Shown in pieces: positions 45,901 to 58,611 of a DNA stretch of 64,000 nt. The notes beneath the pieces were generated by a model. That model saw only the letters and a program-made list of their open reading frames with translations. It was not told the origin of the DNA and ran no database searches. A program made the position numbers and the translations under genes. Numbering within the stretch: the stretch's first letter is position 1; every line of letters begins with the position of its first letter. The stretch spans positions 682,001-746,000 of the forward strand of contig JAYKXP010000017.1 of assembly GCA_037176845.1 (NCBI GenBank). Direction: 5' to 3'. The DNA comes from Paramarasmius palmivorus (lineage: Eukaryota; Basidiomycota; Agaricomycetes; Agaricales; Marasmiaceae).

Positions 45901-47503
45901 ATCATGCCTCAGGGATGTTGTTCGTGGCTCGACATCTCAGAATCTATGTTTCATGTCTGGCGTGTCCTACCTGTACTGTGTAAACGCGTCGTGGATATTT
46001 ATAGAGCACGCGAAGCCAGATTTTCGCTTGGTATACCGCCTGTCGACGAGAAGCTGCTCATTCAGGCCCTTACTATCCCAGGTGCGACGGCAGGGTTTAA
46101 CAATCAACGCTTGGAGACACTCGGTGATGCTGTGTTGGAGTTGTGTACTACGGTACATTTGTTCAACAAGTATCCTCATAAACATGAAGGCCAACTTGAT
46201 ATTATTCGCCGAGGTAGTATCGCGAATAGGTTTCTGTGTTCAAGGGCTTTGGAAGTTGGGTTAGAGAGGTTTATTACTAGTGAAACTCATAAAAAGACTA
46301 GGGGATGGCGGTACGTTGAAGAGGATGGAAAGAGGACATATCCGAGAAGAAGTTTGCAGGATTGCGTGGAGGCGCTAGTGGGATGTGCTTTTGAAACTGG
46401 TGGGATACCAATGGCGTTGCACGCCGGGGTGGCTTTAGGACTGGCGTTTGGTGGATTAGTGCCTTGGGAGACGAGGTATGCACGCGTGGAAAGGGTTCCC
46501 GTTCCCCCAATGTTTGCAGATCTGGAGGCGAAGTTGGGGTATACCTTCCGGAACGGTGCACTGTTGAGGGAAGCGATGACACATCCCTCATTCTCATCGT
46601 ACGCTGCGTCGTCTTCTTACCAGCGGCTTGAGTTTCTCGGCGACGGTACGCTTTATGTATGGCTTCTCTTTCCTAGATGGCTAATGCTTCCCATAGCTAT
46701 CCTCGACCTAGTCGTCATTCACTATCTTTACAGAAAGTTTCCTGCCGCCACCTCCCATCAACTCGCCCTTCCACGAACAAAGGCTGTATGTTCACCTGCC
46801 CTCGCTTCGCTTGCCGTTCGTCATTTGCAAGTACACAATATCATCTTTATCAATAACGTACAGCTTTCCACCGATATCGCGCAATACGTGCCTCACCTCG
46901 AGGCTGCCTCTGCGTTGACGATCGTACGCGATGGGTGGCGCTACGATCCACCCAAGGCGATAAGCGATGTATTCGAGGCTATCATGGGAGCCGTACTGAT
47001 TGATTCCGGGTACAATTATTCTGTGACAGCGGGAGTGGTGGAGAAGGTGATGAAGGACGTTCTGGAGGTGTTAAGCCCCGATGTGTGTTTGGATCCTGTG
47101 ACGGTTCTGACCAAATGGGTTGCGGGGAATAAGTGTAGAGTCAACGTCGAGTTTCGGTGAGTCTCTATGGAATTATCCGCGGTGGATGATTGCTCAATAT
47201 ATTTCTCGTCCTCGCAGTCCGCAAACCAAAGAACCCGAGAGCGAGGGTATGCTAGCGTATCTACACGGAATTCTTCTTGCCGGACCCATTGTATCAAGGA
47301 GTATGTCCGTGGCGAAGAACCTAGCGGCAGAAAAGGCTCTAGAAGCACTGAAAGAATTAGGCGGTGAGAAGTCTTTGGGTCGAATTTGTTCATGTGCTGT
47401 TGAGAAGATTATGGCGGTCAGCGAGGCGATAGAGCTCCAGATGGAGATCACGGAAGATTCGGATGTTGGTGGGGTATCTGTTGTATCTGTATCTGTACCA
47501 TGA
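42975..47503 (+). CDS. DCL: Dicer-like ribonuclease III
   Basis: Cuts double-stranded RNA to small RNAs for RNA interference. Start ATG 42975. The helicase part has motif I LGTGSGKT, motif II DECHH, motif III LTASP and motif VI QSRGRAR, followed by a Dicer-dimerisation-like region (45.0-45.2 kb). A platform/PAZ-like area (WLDISESMFHVWRVLP) comes next; no classic PAZ motif is visible, as in many fungal Dicers. RNase IIIa has NNQRLETLGDAVLEL and LQDCVEALVG. RNase IIIb has SYQRLEFLGD-AILDLVV and SDVFEAIMG, so the four acidic residues of each site are present. A 51-nt stop-free intron (46646-46696) lies inside the IIIb signature. The final exon adds a short C-terminal segment after VNVEFR. Full length is about 1,450 residues, normal for the family. 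Confidence 0.93.
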
Positions 47504-47811
47504 GTTTTCTTTCTTTTTGGGGTCTGGGTTTTTGCGTGTTCCTCTCACGGCATTCATAGGCTGTATCTATATTCTACGCGTATACCAGCTGTATCTTATC
47601 TGTATTGTAATCAATTTCGGCCTGCCTAGTTCCTTAAACCATCCTTGCTGAATCGTAGCTCGTAGGACACCGCGACAGGACCGGCGTAGTCTCCACAGGC
47701 GGCAAAACGTGCCCATGTCGACAGGCGCCGGAGCCCTTGTTCATGTCCTCTACTACGAAAGTCTCAAAAGTGTCGCTCGCCCCCTCATCATCAGATTGAA
47801 GTACGATAAAA

Positions 47812-48496
47812 ATGCGACCAAAAGTACCTGGGGAAGAGTTGACTATAGAAGAAATGAACAAGGTGCGTCCCTTGTGCGTGTCAGTGGTGTTCAGGCATTG
47901 ACATGGACACTGCATCTACAACACCATCAGACACTTTCTCTCGATTATATTTTCAAGCACGAACCCTTTGAAGACTTGCCCTTGCAGTACTACCCAAATC
48001 CCTCCTACCATCACAAGCCGCCTATCTTCGACTATGGCGTCGCGTTAACGACCGAGCAAGTGAAGGACTATGCTCGCAAAAATGGAATCATACCTGCGAA
48101 CGTAGAGCACCCAACACTACATCAATGGACCAAGATGTATAGCCTCATGCTGAAGAAATTCAACGATCGCTACAAGTTGCATATTCCAGGCAAAAGGGTC
48201 GAAGTTAATAACCCCTGCTCCGACCAATGCCTCGCTCTGTTCAAAGTTTCGACGAACTACGACCTTTGCGTCCCAGAGGACAAGGTTATGGAAATTTTGG
48301 ATGTTTTGGAAGAGACACTGGGTCAGCCGGCGAAATGGTATCTCAGCAATGACAACGAGGTGCTCGAGGATGATTATTCCATTCATATTCCCGGTGAGAC
48401 TTCCGTGACCTACTAACGCTATTCCGTACTGAAACTTGCACATTAGAACATTCTACGGCCCTGAAATCGGAAACGGAAAACCTGGTCGACGAATAG
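47812..48496 (+). CDS. small protein of unknown function
   Basis: Start chosen at ATG 47812 (MRPKVPGEELTIEEMNK). A GTGCGT donor at about 47863 splices to TLSLDYIFKHEPFEDLP, removing a stretch that would otherwise read as a poor leader. The body (DYGVALTTEQVKDYARKNGI, WTKMYSLMLKKFNDRYKL) is one exon. A second intron (GTGAGA donor at about 48391, CATTAG acceptor) leads to a short tail ending NLVDE and TAG 48494-48496. About 190 residues, mostly helical by composition, with no signal peptide. Similar uncharacterised proteins are common in mushroom-forming fungi as far as I recall. An alternative start at 47709 without the first intron is less convincing. Confidence 0.6.
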
Positions 48497-48742
48497 TGAT
48501 ATCACTCCCGCCCTTTGTTTTGCACAATCATTCATGATGTTTGTGTGCTTATGTACAACATATTCAGAACATATTTCTTCTTTGTCTACATTACACCGTC
48601 AACGAGTAGTGTCCCTTCCAGTTCATAACAAAGGTCCTTTTACAACGCTGTGGCTTCAAGAGAAATCTAATCCTTTGTTCAGATCCCTGTTATGAAGGCC
48701 ACCGGAACCCAGTGCAGCATCCTTTCTTCACCCCTCTTCTTC

Positions 48743-50306
48743 ATGACTACAGTTGTAAGAAAGGAACTTCCCTTGGAACTTCTGCGCGAGATTGTAACTC
48801 TAGTTGCGACTAATCACGGCGCGCATATCTTCCACAAAACCCTACTCAAACTCTGTCTCGTTTCGAAGACTTTCTACAACATCGCCATTTCCTTTCTCTA
48901 CAATGAAATTATCAATCCAAAACGCATCAGTTAGACGTTCGGTGCATTACTTGAAAGTACTGGCTACAAACCGTATGGCGGCAGAATGTGTGCGCAAGTT
49001 AACTATGTGAGTCCAACGTCGGCATTGCTTTTACAGAGTTACTCATGACAACCGACTAGCTATATCGATAGACCTCGCGAAGTTGTCCTCTATTCTTTTC
49101 ATCGACTAGTGATACAGATCATCCCACGTCTACCGAACCTCAGAGAATTGTCCCTTTTTCAAGCTTATGATGCCGCTGCTGAACAAGTGGAAGTACTTGG
49201 GAGATACCTTCTCAATGACCTGTGTCCCGTTCTCTCGCGTGTACGTAGTTGGGTTTTCCGCCTTCCGAGCAAGGAGTTCCAACATTTACTCCCCGGATTC
49301 CTCGCACGACACCAGGATACCCTTGAAAGCCTGTTGGTGTTGGGAACGGTCGGGCCGGTCGACTTCCCTCGTACGTCGTTTAAAGGCTATTGCTTTCCAA
49401 AATTAAAGCGTCTGGAGCTGTGCTGTTCATCGGCATACTCACTGTTTCATGGATTTTTCCCAAACCTGAAGGAGATTACTTGGGATTTCGCCCATGAGGT
49501 GCTCGAGCACGAGGATGCCATTCACCTGGCTTCCCTTGTCATTGATTGGGTGGTCAAGGGGCAGAAGGACGCGAAATCCCTGAAATCCCTTAGCCTCATA
49601 ATGAAGATCGACACTGTTCACTTCATTGACGAAATCTCATCCGCTTTTCCACTCCTTGATAGCTTGTCGGTCGACTGCGATCCACCGCCGCTTATTGGAA
49701 CACTCCAAATGGTGCTTTCTGTCCTGTTTCTTGGTAAGATCAATGTCTAATCTATTTGATAGGAAGCTTGCTACCGAGTGGGAAATCTCCTCGCCAGGAT
49801 GCCCGAATTGCGCAGCTTCTTATGGGGAGATACAAACTATCAGCATGCACTTGCGTTGTACGAGACTGCAAGATTGATTCAACACTACGGGGAAAAGTGT
49901 CCCACATTGACGGAATGCTATATAGGTTAGCGCATTCAAATTTTTTTCATCCCTATTCACTGATGTGCTACGTGCAGGGGCATCCGGCTGTTGGACGCGA
50001 GTCACTGGAAGCGCCTGGGTGCCGGATCAGCCAGCGGATCTATACAAACTTTTTCGCGACAAGACGTATCCCGCACTAGATGTGCTATTGTGTCATCTGG
50101 AGAACCTCTCCAGTGGTTCCCCTGCTATTCTTCGATGTATCAAACGATACAGGGGGGCTGAAGCCTACGACTCGGATGTGACAGCTGACCTCATGGTTGT
50201 GATAGCACACCTTGGTGCTTGTGATCATGTCTGCGGTCATGATTACCGGAGGATGAAGCAGGGTTCGGCATACGAGGAGCGTATTCAAAGCATCTTGACG
50301 AGATGA
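48743..50306 (+). pseudogene. F-box-like protein gene, copy 1, with one frameshift
   Basis: Begins ATG 48743 with RKELPLELLREIVTLVATN and KLCLVSKTFYNIAISFLY, an F-box-like N-terminus that usually recruits SCF ubiquitin ligase. Later exons carry leucine-rich segments and [17 protein letters not shown], then SGCWTRVTGSAWVPDQ and LMVVIAHLGACDH, ending TGA 50304-50306. The first exon hits TAG after NEIINPKRIS, but shifting one base restores NASVRRSVHYLKVLATN, which aligns with copies 2 and 3. Relative to copy 2 there is one extra base between 48905 and 48930, where AAAA lies. All introns have usable ends. It is either a young pseudogene or an assembly error. Confidence 0.72.
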
Positions 50307-50915
50307 TAATCCAACCTCTCCCGGTGAGTTATGGTTGGTTTTGTATCTTTCTCTTAGGACACAAGCTAAGGAATCGCTTTCGGGAAGATTTCTTGTGGGT
50401 TTCTAGACAAATTTGGTTAATATTTAGTAGACTGCTCCTTGAACAAGTAGAAAACGGACACTACAGTGTTCATTCAAGAATGGTACTCGCTTTAGTAGCA
50501 CGATAAGATATTCTCTGGTGATCTAACCTACGTACTCCGAGTCCTCTTGTACTTGGATGACGTTGAAGAGGCATCAAGGTACCTGTGATGACAGCCAAGT
50601 ATTATTATTCTCGAGGAGATCAATGTTCTATAAACTAGGCTCTGCCAGGGATATCACCGAAGACTCGAGTTAGGATGGAAGGGGGTGGTGTCTGTTACTT
50701 ATCTGTCAAGTACTCTGGAATATATCTCGTAGTGGTCATACACAAAGTTATTTCCTACGCCGGACTGGCCAATGAGTCCGTTCCGCTCAATCTGCCAATT
50801 CAGAGATGAGAACTCGAGCCCTATCCGTCCTTGGAGTTATAATGCACGGGAATGGCATGGGATGGCTAGAAGTCGAGTTCAGTACCTGAAACCAGGAGAA
50901 ATGGAATCAACTGGC
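50307..50915. other. intergenic between convergent F-box-1 and P450-3
   Basis: No gene. The block around 50365-50510 (CGCTTTCGGGAAGATTTCTT, GTGGGTTTCT, ACTGCTCCTT, TAGTAGCACGATA) recurs at about 56205-56325 after F-box-2, so the flank was duplicated along with the genes. Confidence 0.7.
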
Positions 50916-52921
50916 TTACATAGCTAAGCCTTCGATATAGTCGACATCGTCGAGTTCAATATCGTTTCCTACTTCATCCTTCGCCTTGGTAATGGTGAAG
51001 ACAGCTAGAAAACAAGCCATCGCCATCCAAGCAGAGTTTGCTGCCAAGTATCGCCCAGGGCAAATTCGCCTTCCTAGGAAAGTTGTAAGTTTCCAAGCAA
51101 GAAACACAGCATCGGCTTGGGTCCTGACCAAAGCCAAATGTAAAGACCATGTCGTCATCGTTACAAGACCCATCTTCTGTCAGGAATCTTTCAGGGTCGA
51201 AGTTTTCGGGGTCCGGATATAATGTCGTATCCCGAGTCATGGCCCTATGTAAGTAGTGCATGAGCCTAGGTGCTCTGCCGAGCGTTTCAAGAATGAGAGC
51301 CTTGACTAACCATATATTGGCAAAGACAGTGGTAGCTCAAAAGACAAGCAAAATCAGCCCTCTTCTTCTGCGATGACAATACTACTGACCTTTAGGAATG
51401 TAATAACCATTGACCATATCATCACTCAACGCGGAATGAGGGAATCCTAGGGGCCCAACCGGCCGCCAACGGAAGCACTCACGCATAATTGCTTCGATAT
51501 AGTGCAGCTTGGGGCGGTCTCTCAACGTCGGTAGGCGATTATCGCCCAGGAGATCGTCGATATGTTCTTGAGCCTTTTTCTGTACATGAGGATGAGCTGC
51601 CATCGCAAGAAAGAAAGTTGCGATTGATGATGCTGTCTATGCATGAAATCATTAGAACGATGGCTTGAGGGACTGTATTCGACAACATACAGTTTCAGCT
51701 CCGCCTACGACACGCTCTATTATTCTCATATCAAACAATTTCAATTGAATGCGCGAATCGTACCAGCATATGCCATCACGCACACCTGCTTTATGGTTTG
51801 TATATCTTGTTTGTTGTCGGCGACATGATATCGATCCAGATATTGAGCGAGTACCGAAGGCTTTTGAGCGCTGGAGTTCTGAAGCAGATGTCAATCCTAA
51901 AAAAGTTAGGGGTGACGGAACATACCATTTGGTTAACAACTAAGAAATATGGCTTTTCCACCATGCTATTAAGCTTGCTACGAGCTTCACGAGCAATTTT
52001 TTGGAAACCACATCCCGGAAACCATGCAGGAAAATGACGTAAAAAGGGAAACATGTTCACGATAGCAGCGGATAGTGATCCCAGAGTGATCAAAGTCTTG
52101 TTTGCCTTTTCGGCCAATGCAACCAAGTGGTCATCAGCGGAATGTACATCTTGACCATACACGATGCCCAAAGCGATGGCGGCGGTGAGCCTATAAAAAA
52201 CGATCATCGGTCAGTGCAGGATAAGTACTGGAAACGAGTTGCCTACGTCTGAATGTGAGCACGAAACTCGTTGGGGTTATCCAGCAAGTTAATGAGGAAT
52301 TGACGCGTCGTCTGTATCAGAACGGGTAGGTGGTCCACGGTCGTATTCCGAAATCCTTCTTGAAATAGTCGTCGATGTTGGTGCCATGTCTCGCCGTAGG
52401 GCATAAAAGCTTCGCTTTATAAGATAACGCGAGAGAAGCATGAAGGATAGTACCCTTACCGAAACCATTATCTACCCAGCCAATTCTAAAAAGGATGTTA
52501 AATATCAAAGCAACTACGGAATGGGACAGACGCACAACTCAATCATTGGAACGCGTGGACGATCCGAGTAGATGGCAGATCGTTTATCAAATAACTGGTG
52601 TGCTAGTTCATGAGAGTTCAAGACCACCATATGTTGACCAAGCACTGTGAAGTGGACTAAATCTTCGCCTAAGAGGTGAGTCAAATTAGGCAGTCAATAC
52701 AGATTTGAGGATAACAGCTATAGCATACCGTGCGAACGACTCCAGGCTGAGTAGACCTCCCATGCTTTGCTTGAAGGTACGTCAAGGATATTTCCGATGA
52801 TTGGCCATGCTTTAGGGCCCGGAGGATAGCGTGAAGGACCCTGAGTTGACCTAATGACATATCGCGTCAAAGACACAACCGCATAGGTCAAAGGGAGGAG
52901 GAGCAGTAAATTACATATCAT
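50916..52921 (-). CDS. cytochrome P450 (copy 3)
   Basis: Same family as P450-1 and -2. Start ATG 52921 gives MICNLLLLLPLTYAVVSLTRY, a membrane anchor; an upstream in-frame extension to 52990 lacks support. Landmarks: RYPPGPKAWPIIGN, GETWHQHRRLFQEGF, FLRHFPAWFPGCGF, MRECFRWRPVGPLGF (ExxR), PENFDPERFL and the heme loop RRICPGRYLAANSAW after an intron following FGFG. The tail ends with KAKDEVGNDIELDDVDYIEG and TAA 50916-50918. The frame is open across every junction I checked. It lies convergent to F-box-1 and divergent from F-box-2. Likely endoplasmic reticulum monooxygenase; substrate unknown. Confidence 0.9.
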
Positions 52922-54446
52922 CGAGGCAAGATGGGTGGCCAGAATATCAATATCCTGGGCTTGAGGCCCCTTTAAAAAGGCAGAACGCAAAGACCGTCAA
53001 AGAAGGTTTGACACCGTGCTTATCCGAGAATCGTTGGCATTTCACAGTATATGTTCAATGCCTTCCTGCGAAAGCCATCATAGAACGGAATGACCGAAGT
53101 TCGATCCACACCATGTAAGCCATTTATTCCGGCACGCTGGGCATTCAAAAAGTATGACGGTGATTAGCAGTGGTTAACAAGTCAGAAGTCCTCTGCGGTT
53201 TACGCAGGATCGCACCAGAGAAGCAACATGTACATGTGAAATGTAGGCACAGGGACCGTTGGCGGGCACGAGCCCGAGATACGAGGTTTACTGTTAAATT
53301 GTTCTTGAGGAATGATCTCAGCCATTTGATTTGAGAATCATGGTCATCTGCTAATACCTGACGCGAAGACGAACGTTGAATGGCAGCAGCTGACATGAGG
53401 AAGATGAAATGAGTGGGCAATGTAACGAGAATGCAACAAAAACCGCACCAGATGTGTAGTTATCTGACGATTTGAAAACAAGTCACCTGCAGCGAAACGT
53501 CACGGTAAGGGTCTTGCCATTGACAGGGTTAGCGGGACTATGAAAACGTTAAACAAGGGGCTTCTTGTGAAACTGGGAAGACATACATGCTATTAACACT
53601 CCCTTTGCTGCTTGTCTTCAACGGGATGACCTCTCACAGGCTTGTGGAGAGTTGGTAAAGTGGATAGAATATGTAGACGGGTAGAACGATTAAGTCGGCG
53701 ATTGAATTGCGAATTCGACAGGAGACCCCTGGAGACCCGAGCAAACGCTTACTTTGGAGATAATGCCTTCGCTATATGTCGATGTCCTCAGGCTCTGTCC
53801 TTGGAAGTCGGGGATGTCAGACAGCTGAAATCCAAGCCATTTCGAGCAGGATACGTAGGGAGAAGGGTCACCTAGGAGCTTCGTTTGCCCGAAGCTGGAA
53901 TGTATAGCTTCCGAGCTCTGTTTCTCCGCCTTGCCGCGGGAGTCGCGAAGGAATACTACGATTTGTTTGATTTCTTCGCCCCAGTTCCTGCGCAGGAAGG
54001 TTTGGTTCTCGCCTTCTGAATGTGTACAAGCTTCTAGCTTGATGGAACACGCACCTCATGTTTCTATAGGTTTGTCCTGAAATTTGAAAATGACCTGTCA
54101 CTGTGGGTCGACCTGCGTGACGCGTGACAGTTTCTGACCTGGTTATGGTCACGTGGTCACGCATTCGCTCTTACTTTTTCCCTCAACCCTAGTCTGGTCA
54201 CTGGTGTCTGCGTTGAACACAATATCCTCCAACGTCGATGTAATTACTTCTTTCTACATTCCGCTATCATCAAGGGTATCACAACCAACTCAGGTCCACG
54301 ATCTACAGAAGCGATAACAAAGGTCCTTTTACACCCCTTGTGGCTGCGAAAAACATCTAATCCTTTGTTCAGATGCCTGTTATGAAGGTCACCGTAACCC
54401 AGCACGGCATCCATTCCTCTACTCATACCATAACCCCCTCGCATTC
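52922..54446. other. divergent promoter region of P450-3 and F-box-2
   Basis: No coding region supported. Pieces such as GGATGTCAGACAGC, CAAGCCA and GCAGGATACGTAGG (53.8 kb) recur at 59.08-59.17 kb between P450-4 and F-box-3. The final 200 bases (ACAAAGGTCCTTTTACA, ATCTAATCCTTTGTTCAGAT) match the sequence just before F-box-1. These shared blocks mark duplicated promoters. Confidence 0.65.
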
Positions 54447-56040
54447 ATGGATACCGTGTCACGAAAAGAGCTTCCTTTGGAACTTCTTCACGAGATCGTA
54501 ACTCTAGCTGCGCGCAATCCTCGCCGCTCGAACGAGACACTGCTCACTTTCTGTCTCGTGTCCAAAGCTTTTAAAAACATCGCCATTCCCTTTCTCTATG
54601 AAGGAATAACCATATCTACGAGGAGTATTGGCAAATCAGTGCGTTGTTTGAAAGCACTGGGAGAAAATTGCATGTTGGCACGCGCTGTACGGGTTCTGTC
54701 TGTGTGAGTTGACCAACTTACGCAGCTTTGCTAAATACTTATAATCATCCCATTAGCTACATTGACGACCCTCACGTCTTTCTCAACTCCTTTCATCGCC
54801 TGGTCATGCGTGCCATCCCACACATGTCGAGCCTCAGTCGACTGAACATCCGTGACTATGACAGAGGAGTTGGCCGATATCTCCTCGAGCATCGGACATT
54901 GTCTCGTGTCCGCTGTTGGAGTCTCACACTTCCGAGTAACGTGTACCAAAACTCACTTCCTGGGTTTCTCGCAGGACACCATCATTCTCTTGAGGTGTTG
55001 AGCGTGTCGACGACGGACAAGAAGCTCGTCGTCTTCCCCCAAACCTTGACCGAAGGAATGTGCTTTTCAGAATTGGAGACTCTGGAGTTATCCTGGTCAA
55101 GCTCCTTGTCACTATTCGTTTCTGGACGCTTTCCTTCTTCTGCAGCACGTCAGTTTTGACTTCGACTATGAAAAGCTCGCGCATGGAGATGTTGTCTCCA
55201 TCGTCGCACTTGTCGTCGATTGGGCAAAGGGACAAAAGGAAGCAATATACCTAGAGCACTTTGGACTCACAGTGGGTACGGGAAGCGATATCGACACCGC
55301 TCCCTTTATTGACGAATTATCGTCTGCGATTCCGTCCCTTGACAGTGTTTGGATCAATTTCGGTAGTCCAAAGAAGTTTGGGCCACTTTTAACAGAGGTG
55401 CTTTCTGTTGTTGTCCTCATAAAGGCACTATCTCATTTACTTATTAGGAAGCCCGTTACCAGGTGGGGGAGTACCTCGCCAGGATGCCCGAATTGCGCGT
55501 GTTCTCATGGGACGATCCACTCCATTCGGTTGGATTCGACCTAGACGACCGGGCTATATACGAGGACATCAGATTGATTCAATATTTCGGAGAGAAGTGT
55601 CCCACATTGGAGGAATGTGCTGTACCAGGTCAGTTCCAAGTTCCAGATACGCTGATCTTGGATTTGTCGTTTATTTGTTTTGTGTAGGGCATACCTACTT
55701 CTGGACGCGGATCACCGGGAGTGCATGGGCGCCATCTACATATGAGTTTCTTTACCAGCTTCTTTACCACAAAACGTATCCTGCATTCGACGTACTATTT
55801 CGTCATTTAGAGAGCGCATCAGGTAGCTCTCCCGCCGTTATCCGGTGTATGGAACGGTATCGCCGGGCTGACGCTCGTAGCAGGGAGGTCACGAAAGATC
55901 TCATGGTCATGATGGTATATCTTGGCGCATTTGACGATGCCTATGATAGCGACTACGAGACGTTGAAGTCTGCAGAGAAGTATGATTACGAAGGACGTAT
56001 TCGAAGGCTTCTGACAGTGAATAGTCTGGGTTTGAGGTAG
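54447..56040 (+). pseudogene. F-box-like protein gene, copy 2, with one frameshift
   Basis: Begins ATG 54447, RKELPLELLHEIVTLAARN and FCLVSKAFKNIAIPFLYEG, clear of any break in the F-box part. Exon 2 starts YIDDPHVFLNSFHRLVMRA and continues through LPGFLAGHHHSLEVLSV. Near 55128-55145 the frame reads RFPSSAARQF-stop, but one base over it continues as HVSFDFDYEKLAHGDVVSI, matching copies 1 and 3. The rest is open: EYLARMPELRVFSWDDP, YFWTRITGSAWAP, LMVMMVYLGAFDDAYDSD, stop TAG 56038-56040. One-base insertion relative to expectation. It is divergent from P450-3 and convergent with P450-4. Confidence 0.74.
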
Positions 56041-56582
56041 CACTTCCGGATGTGAGTAGGCTAAAATGCACGCAAACAATATCTGATTCTTCACGTCACC
56101 ACCTTGAACATTGAGGTGTCTTGTTGGGGATTCGAATGCCCTATAGCGACGTATTAGATGCTAGGAAGATGTATCGGGAGAACCACTTCTTAACGATAAT
56201 CGGAATCGCTTTCGGGAAGATTTCTTAGAACTTTGTGGGTTTCTGGACACATTTGGTCAATATTCATTATACTGCTCCTTAAGCAGAGTTCATTCATCAG
56301 TGACACTCGCTTCAGTAGCACGATACAACATTCTCCTAGTATTAGGAGAAACACTACGTATACTTAATGTCACCCATGCTATGTATCAGTACTGAAGACT
56401 GTTTCTCATTTGCAGCGTTATTTCCTACGTCGGACCGACCAATAAGTTCGTTCCATTCAATTCGCTAATTCAGAAATTAGAACTCGAGCCCTATCCGTCC
56501 TTGGTGTTATAGTGCAGGGGAATGGCCCAGGGGCACTGGAAGTCAAGTTCAGTAGTTCGAAATCAAGCCAAATAGAACCAGC
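56041..56582. other. intergenic between convergent F-box-2 and P450-4
   Basis: No gene. Contains the duplicated 3' flank described at 50307-50915, somewhat more diverged, and ends with a block (ATTCAGAAATTAGAACTCGAGC, CTATCCGTCCTTGG) that is also present before the P450-3 stop at 50.8 kb. Confidence 0.65.
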
Positions 56583-58611
56583 TTACATGGCTATGCCCTC
56601 GGTATATTCGACATTGTCGAGTTCGATATCGTTTCCTGCTTCATCCTTGGCTTTGGAAATGTCGAAAACAGCTAAAATACAAGCTATGGCTATCCAAATA
56701 GCGTCTGCCGCAAAGTACCGCCCAGGGCAGATTCGCCTTCCTAAGAGTGTTGTAAGTATCCGAACAAAAAAAAACATGAAGGTTCAGTTTGGATGATACT
56801 AACCAAAGCCAAATGTGAAGAACATGTTGTCGTTATTACAAGACCCATCTTCTGTGAGAAATCTTTTGGGGTCAAAATTTTCGGGGTCCGGATATACCGT
56901 CGTATCCCGAGTCATGGCCCTACTGATGTGTTAGTGTGTGGTGTTCTATTAGACATCTCATGAACAGGGCCTTGACCTACCATACATTGCCAAAGACAGC
57001 AGTACCTCAAAAGCATTGTCAGGCCTTTGCTTTTACGATGTCAAAACCACTGACCTTTGGGAATAAAATACCCGTTGACAACGTCGTCGGCGAGTGTTGA
57101 GTGAGGGAATGCTAGAGGCCCGACTGGTCTCCAACGGAAGCACTCGCGCATGGTTGCTTCGATGTAGTGCAGCTTGGGACGGTCTCTCAATGTTGGTAGG
57201 CAATTATCGCCCAGGAGATCGTCGATGTGCTCTTGAGCCTTTTTCTGTACATGAGGATGAGTTGCCATCGCAAGGAAGAATGTTGCGAGTGATGATGTGG
57301 TCTGCGTGAAATCATTAGAACGATATCCCAAGAGACTATAGGCCACAACGTACACTATCGGATCCACCTACGCCATTGTCTCGTTTTATTCACCAACCTT
57401 TTCAACAAATGATCTAATACGTACCAGCGTATGCCATTGCACATACTTGTTTTATGGCTTGCAGTCCTTGCCCGCCGTTGTCATTATCAGTACAGTATCG
57501 ACCCAAATATCTAGCAAGTAGTGACGATGCATGTGTGCCAGAATTCTGGAGCCTATATTATTTCTAGATAAGGTAGGAGCGACGGAACTCACCATTTCAT
57601 CGACCACCACAGAATACGGCTCTTCCACCATGTCATTAATCCTGTGGCGAGCTTCTCGAGCAATACGTTGGAACCCACATCCCGGAAACCACGCAGGAAA
57701 GTGACGCATAAAGGGAAACACGTTCACAATTGTACTTGATAATGTTCCTAGAGTAAACAATGTCTCGTTTGCTCTTACGACCAATTCGACGAAGTGATCA
57801 TCAGTCGAAGCTACATCGTGGCCGTACACGACACCCAAGATACTAGCAGCAGCGAGACTAGGACAACAAGACCACCGATCAAATTCACGATCTATCTATC
57901 GATGTTGGTAACAAGATACTCACGTCTGAATGTGCGTGCGAAAATTATCGGGGCTGTTGAGCAAGTTGACAAGGAGTGCGTATGTTGCCTTCATCAGAAT
58001 GGGGTGGTGGTCTCCAATTAGATCACGGAATCCTTCTTGGAATAGCCGGCGATGTTGGCGCCAGGTCCCGTTGTATGGCATAAAGGCTTGACATCATGAG
58101 ACGCTCAGGCTTTAATGTGGCAGAAGCATCGTGATTACGATTCTTACCAAAACCACTATCCCGCCAGCCGAGTCTAGAATAGCCGTCAAACGTCACAGTA
58201 GGATGGTTATCAAGTACAATTGACGCACAACTCGATCATTGGAACGCATGGACGATCCGAGTAATTGAGAGATCGTTTATCAAATAGCTCGCGTGCGAGT
58301 GCGCGAGTGTTCAAAACCACCATATGTTGACCAAGCACTTTAAAATGAACTAAATCATCGCCTGAGGAGTCAAGTAAACTTGCAGATAGTGGTTTGGAGA
58401 TGAGAACTGGCTTACCATATGAGCGACTCCAACTAGAGTAAGTCTCCCATGCTTTGGTTGAGGGAATGTCGAGAACGTTTCCGATAACTGGCCACGCCTT
58501 AGGGCCCGGAGGATAGCGTGAAGTGCCCTTGAAAGTTGACCTGACTATATGTCTCGTCACAAACACGACGACATAAGTCAAAGAAAGGAGAAGCAGTAGA
58601 ATGTATATCAT
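56583..58611 (-). CDS. cytochrome P450 (copy 4)
   Basis: Closest to P450-3. Start ATG 58611 gives MIYILLLLLSLTYVVVFVTRH, then RYPPGPKAWPVIGNVLDIPS. Other landmarks: FMPYNGTWRQHRRLFQEGF (Asn-Gly where siblings have Gly-Asp or Gly-Glu), GVVYGHDVASTDDHFVEL, FMRHFPAWFPGCGFQ, MRECFRWRPVGPLAF (ExxR) and the heme loop RRICPGRYFAADAIW. The intron before the heme exon carries a T-run of about 12 on the sense strand. Stop TAA 56583-56585. No frame break found. It lies divergent from F-box-3, as P450-3 is from F-box-2, so gene order is repeated exactly. Confidence 0.9.

Noticed and set aside
47634..47915. Minus-strand 93-codon open frame
   Set aside because: It overlaps the start of the plus-strand gene at 47812, whose splice-corrected protein is more plausible.
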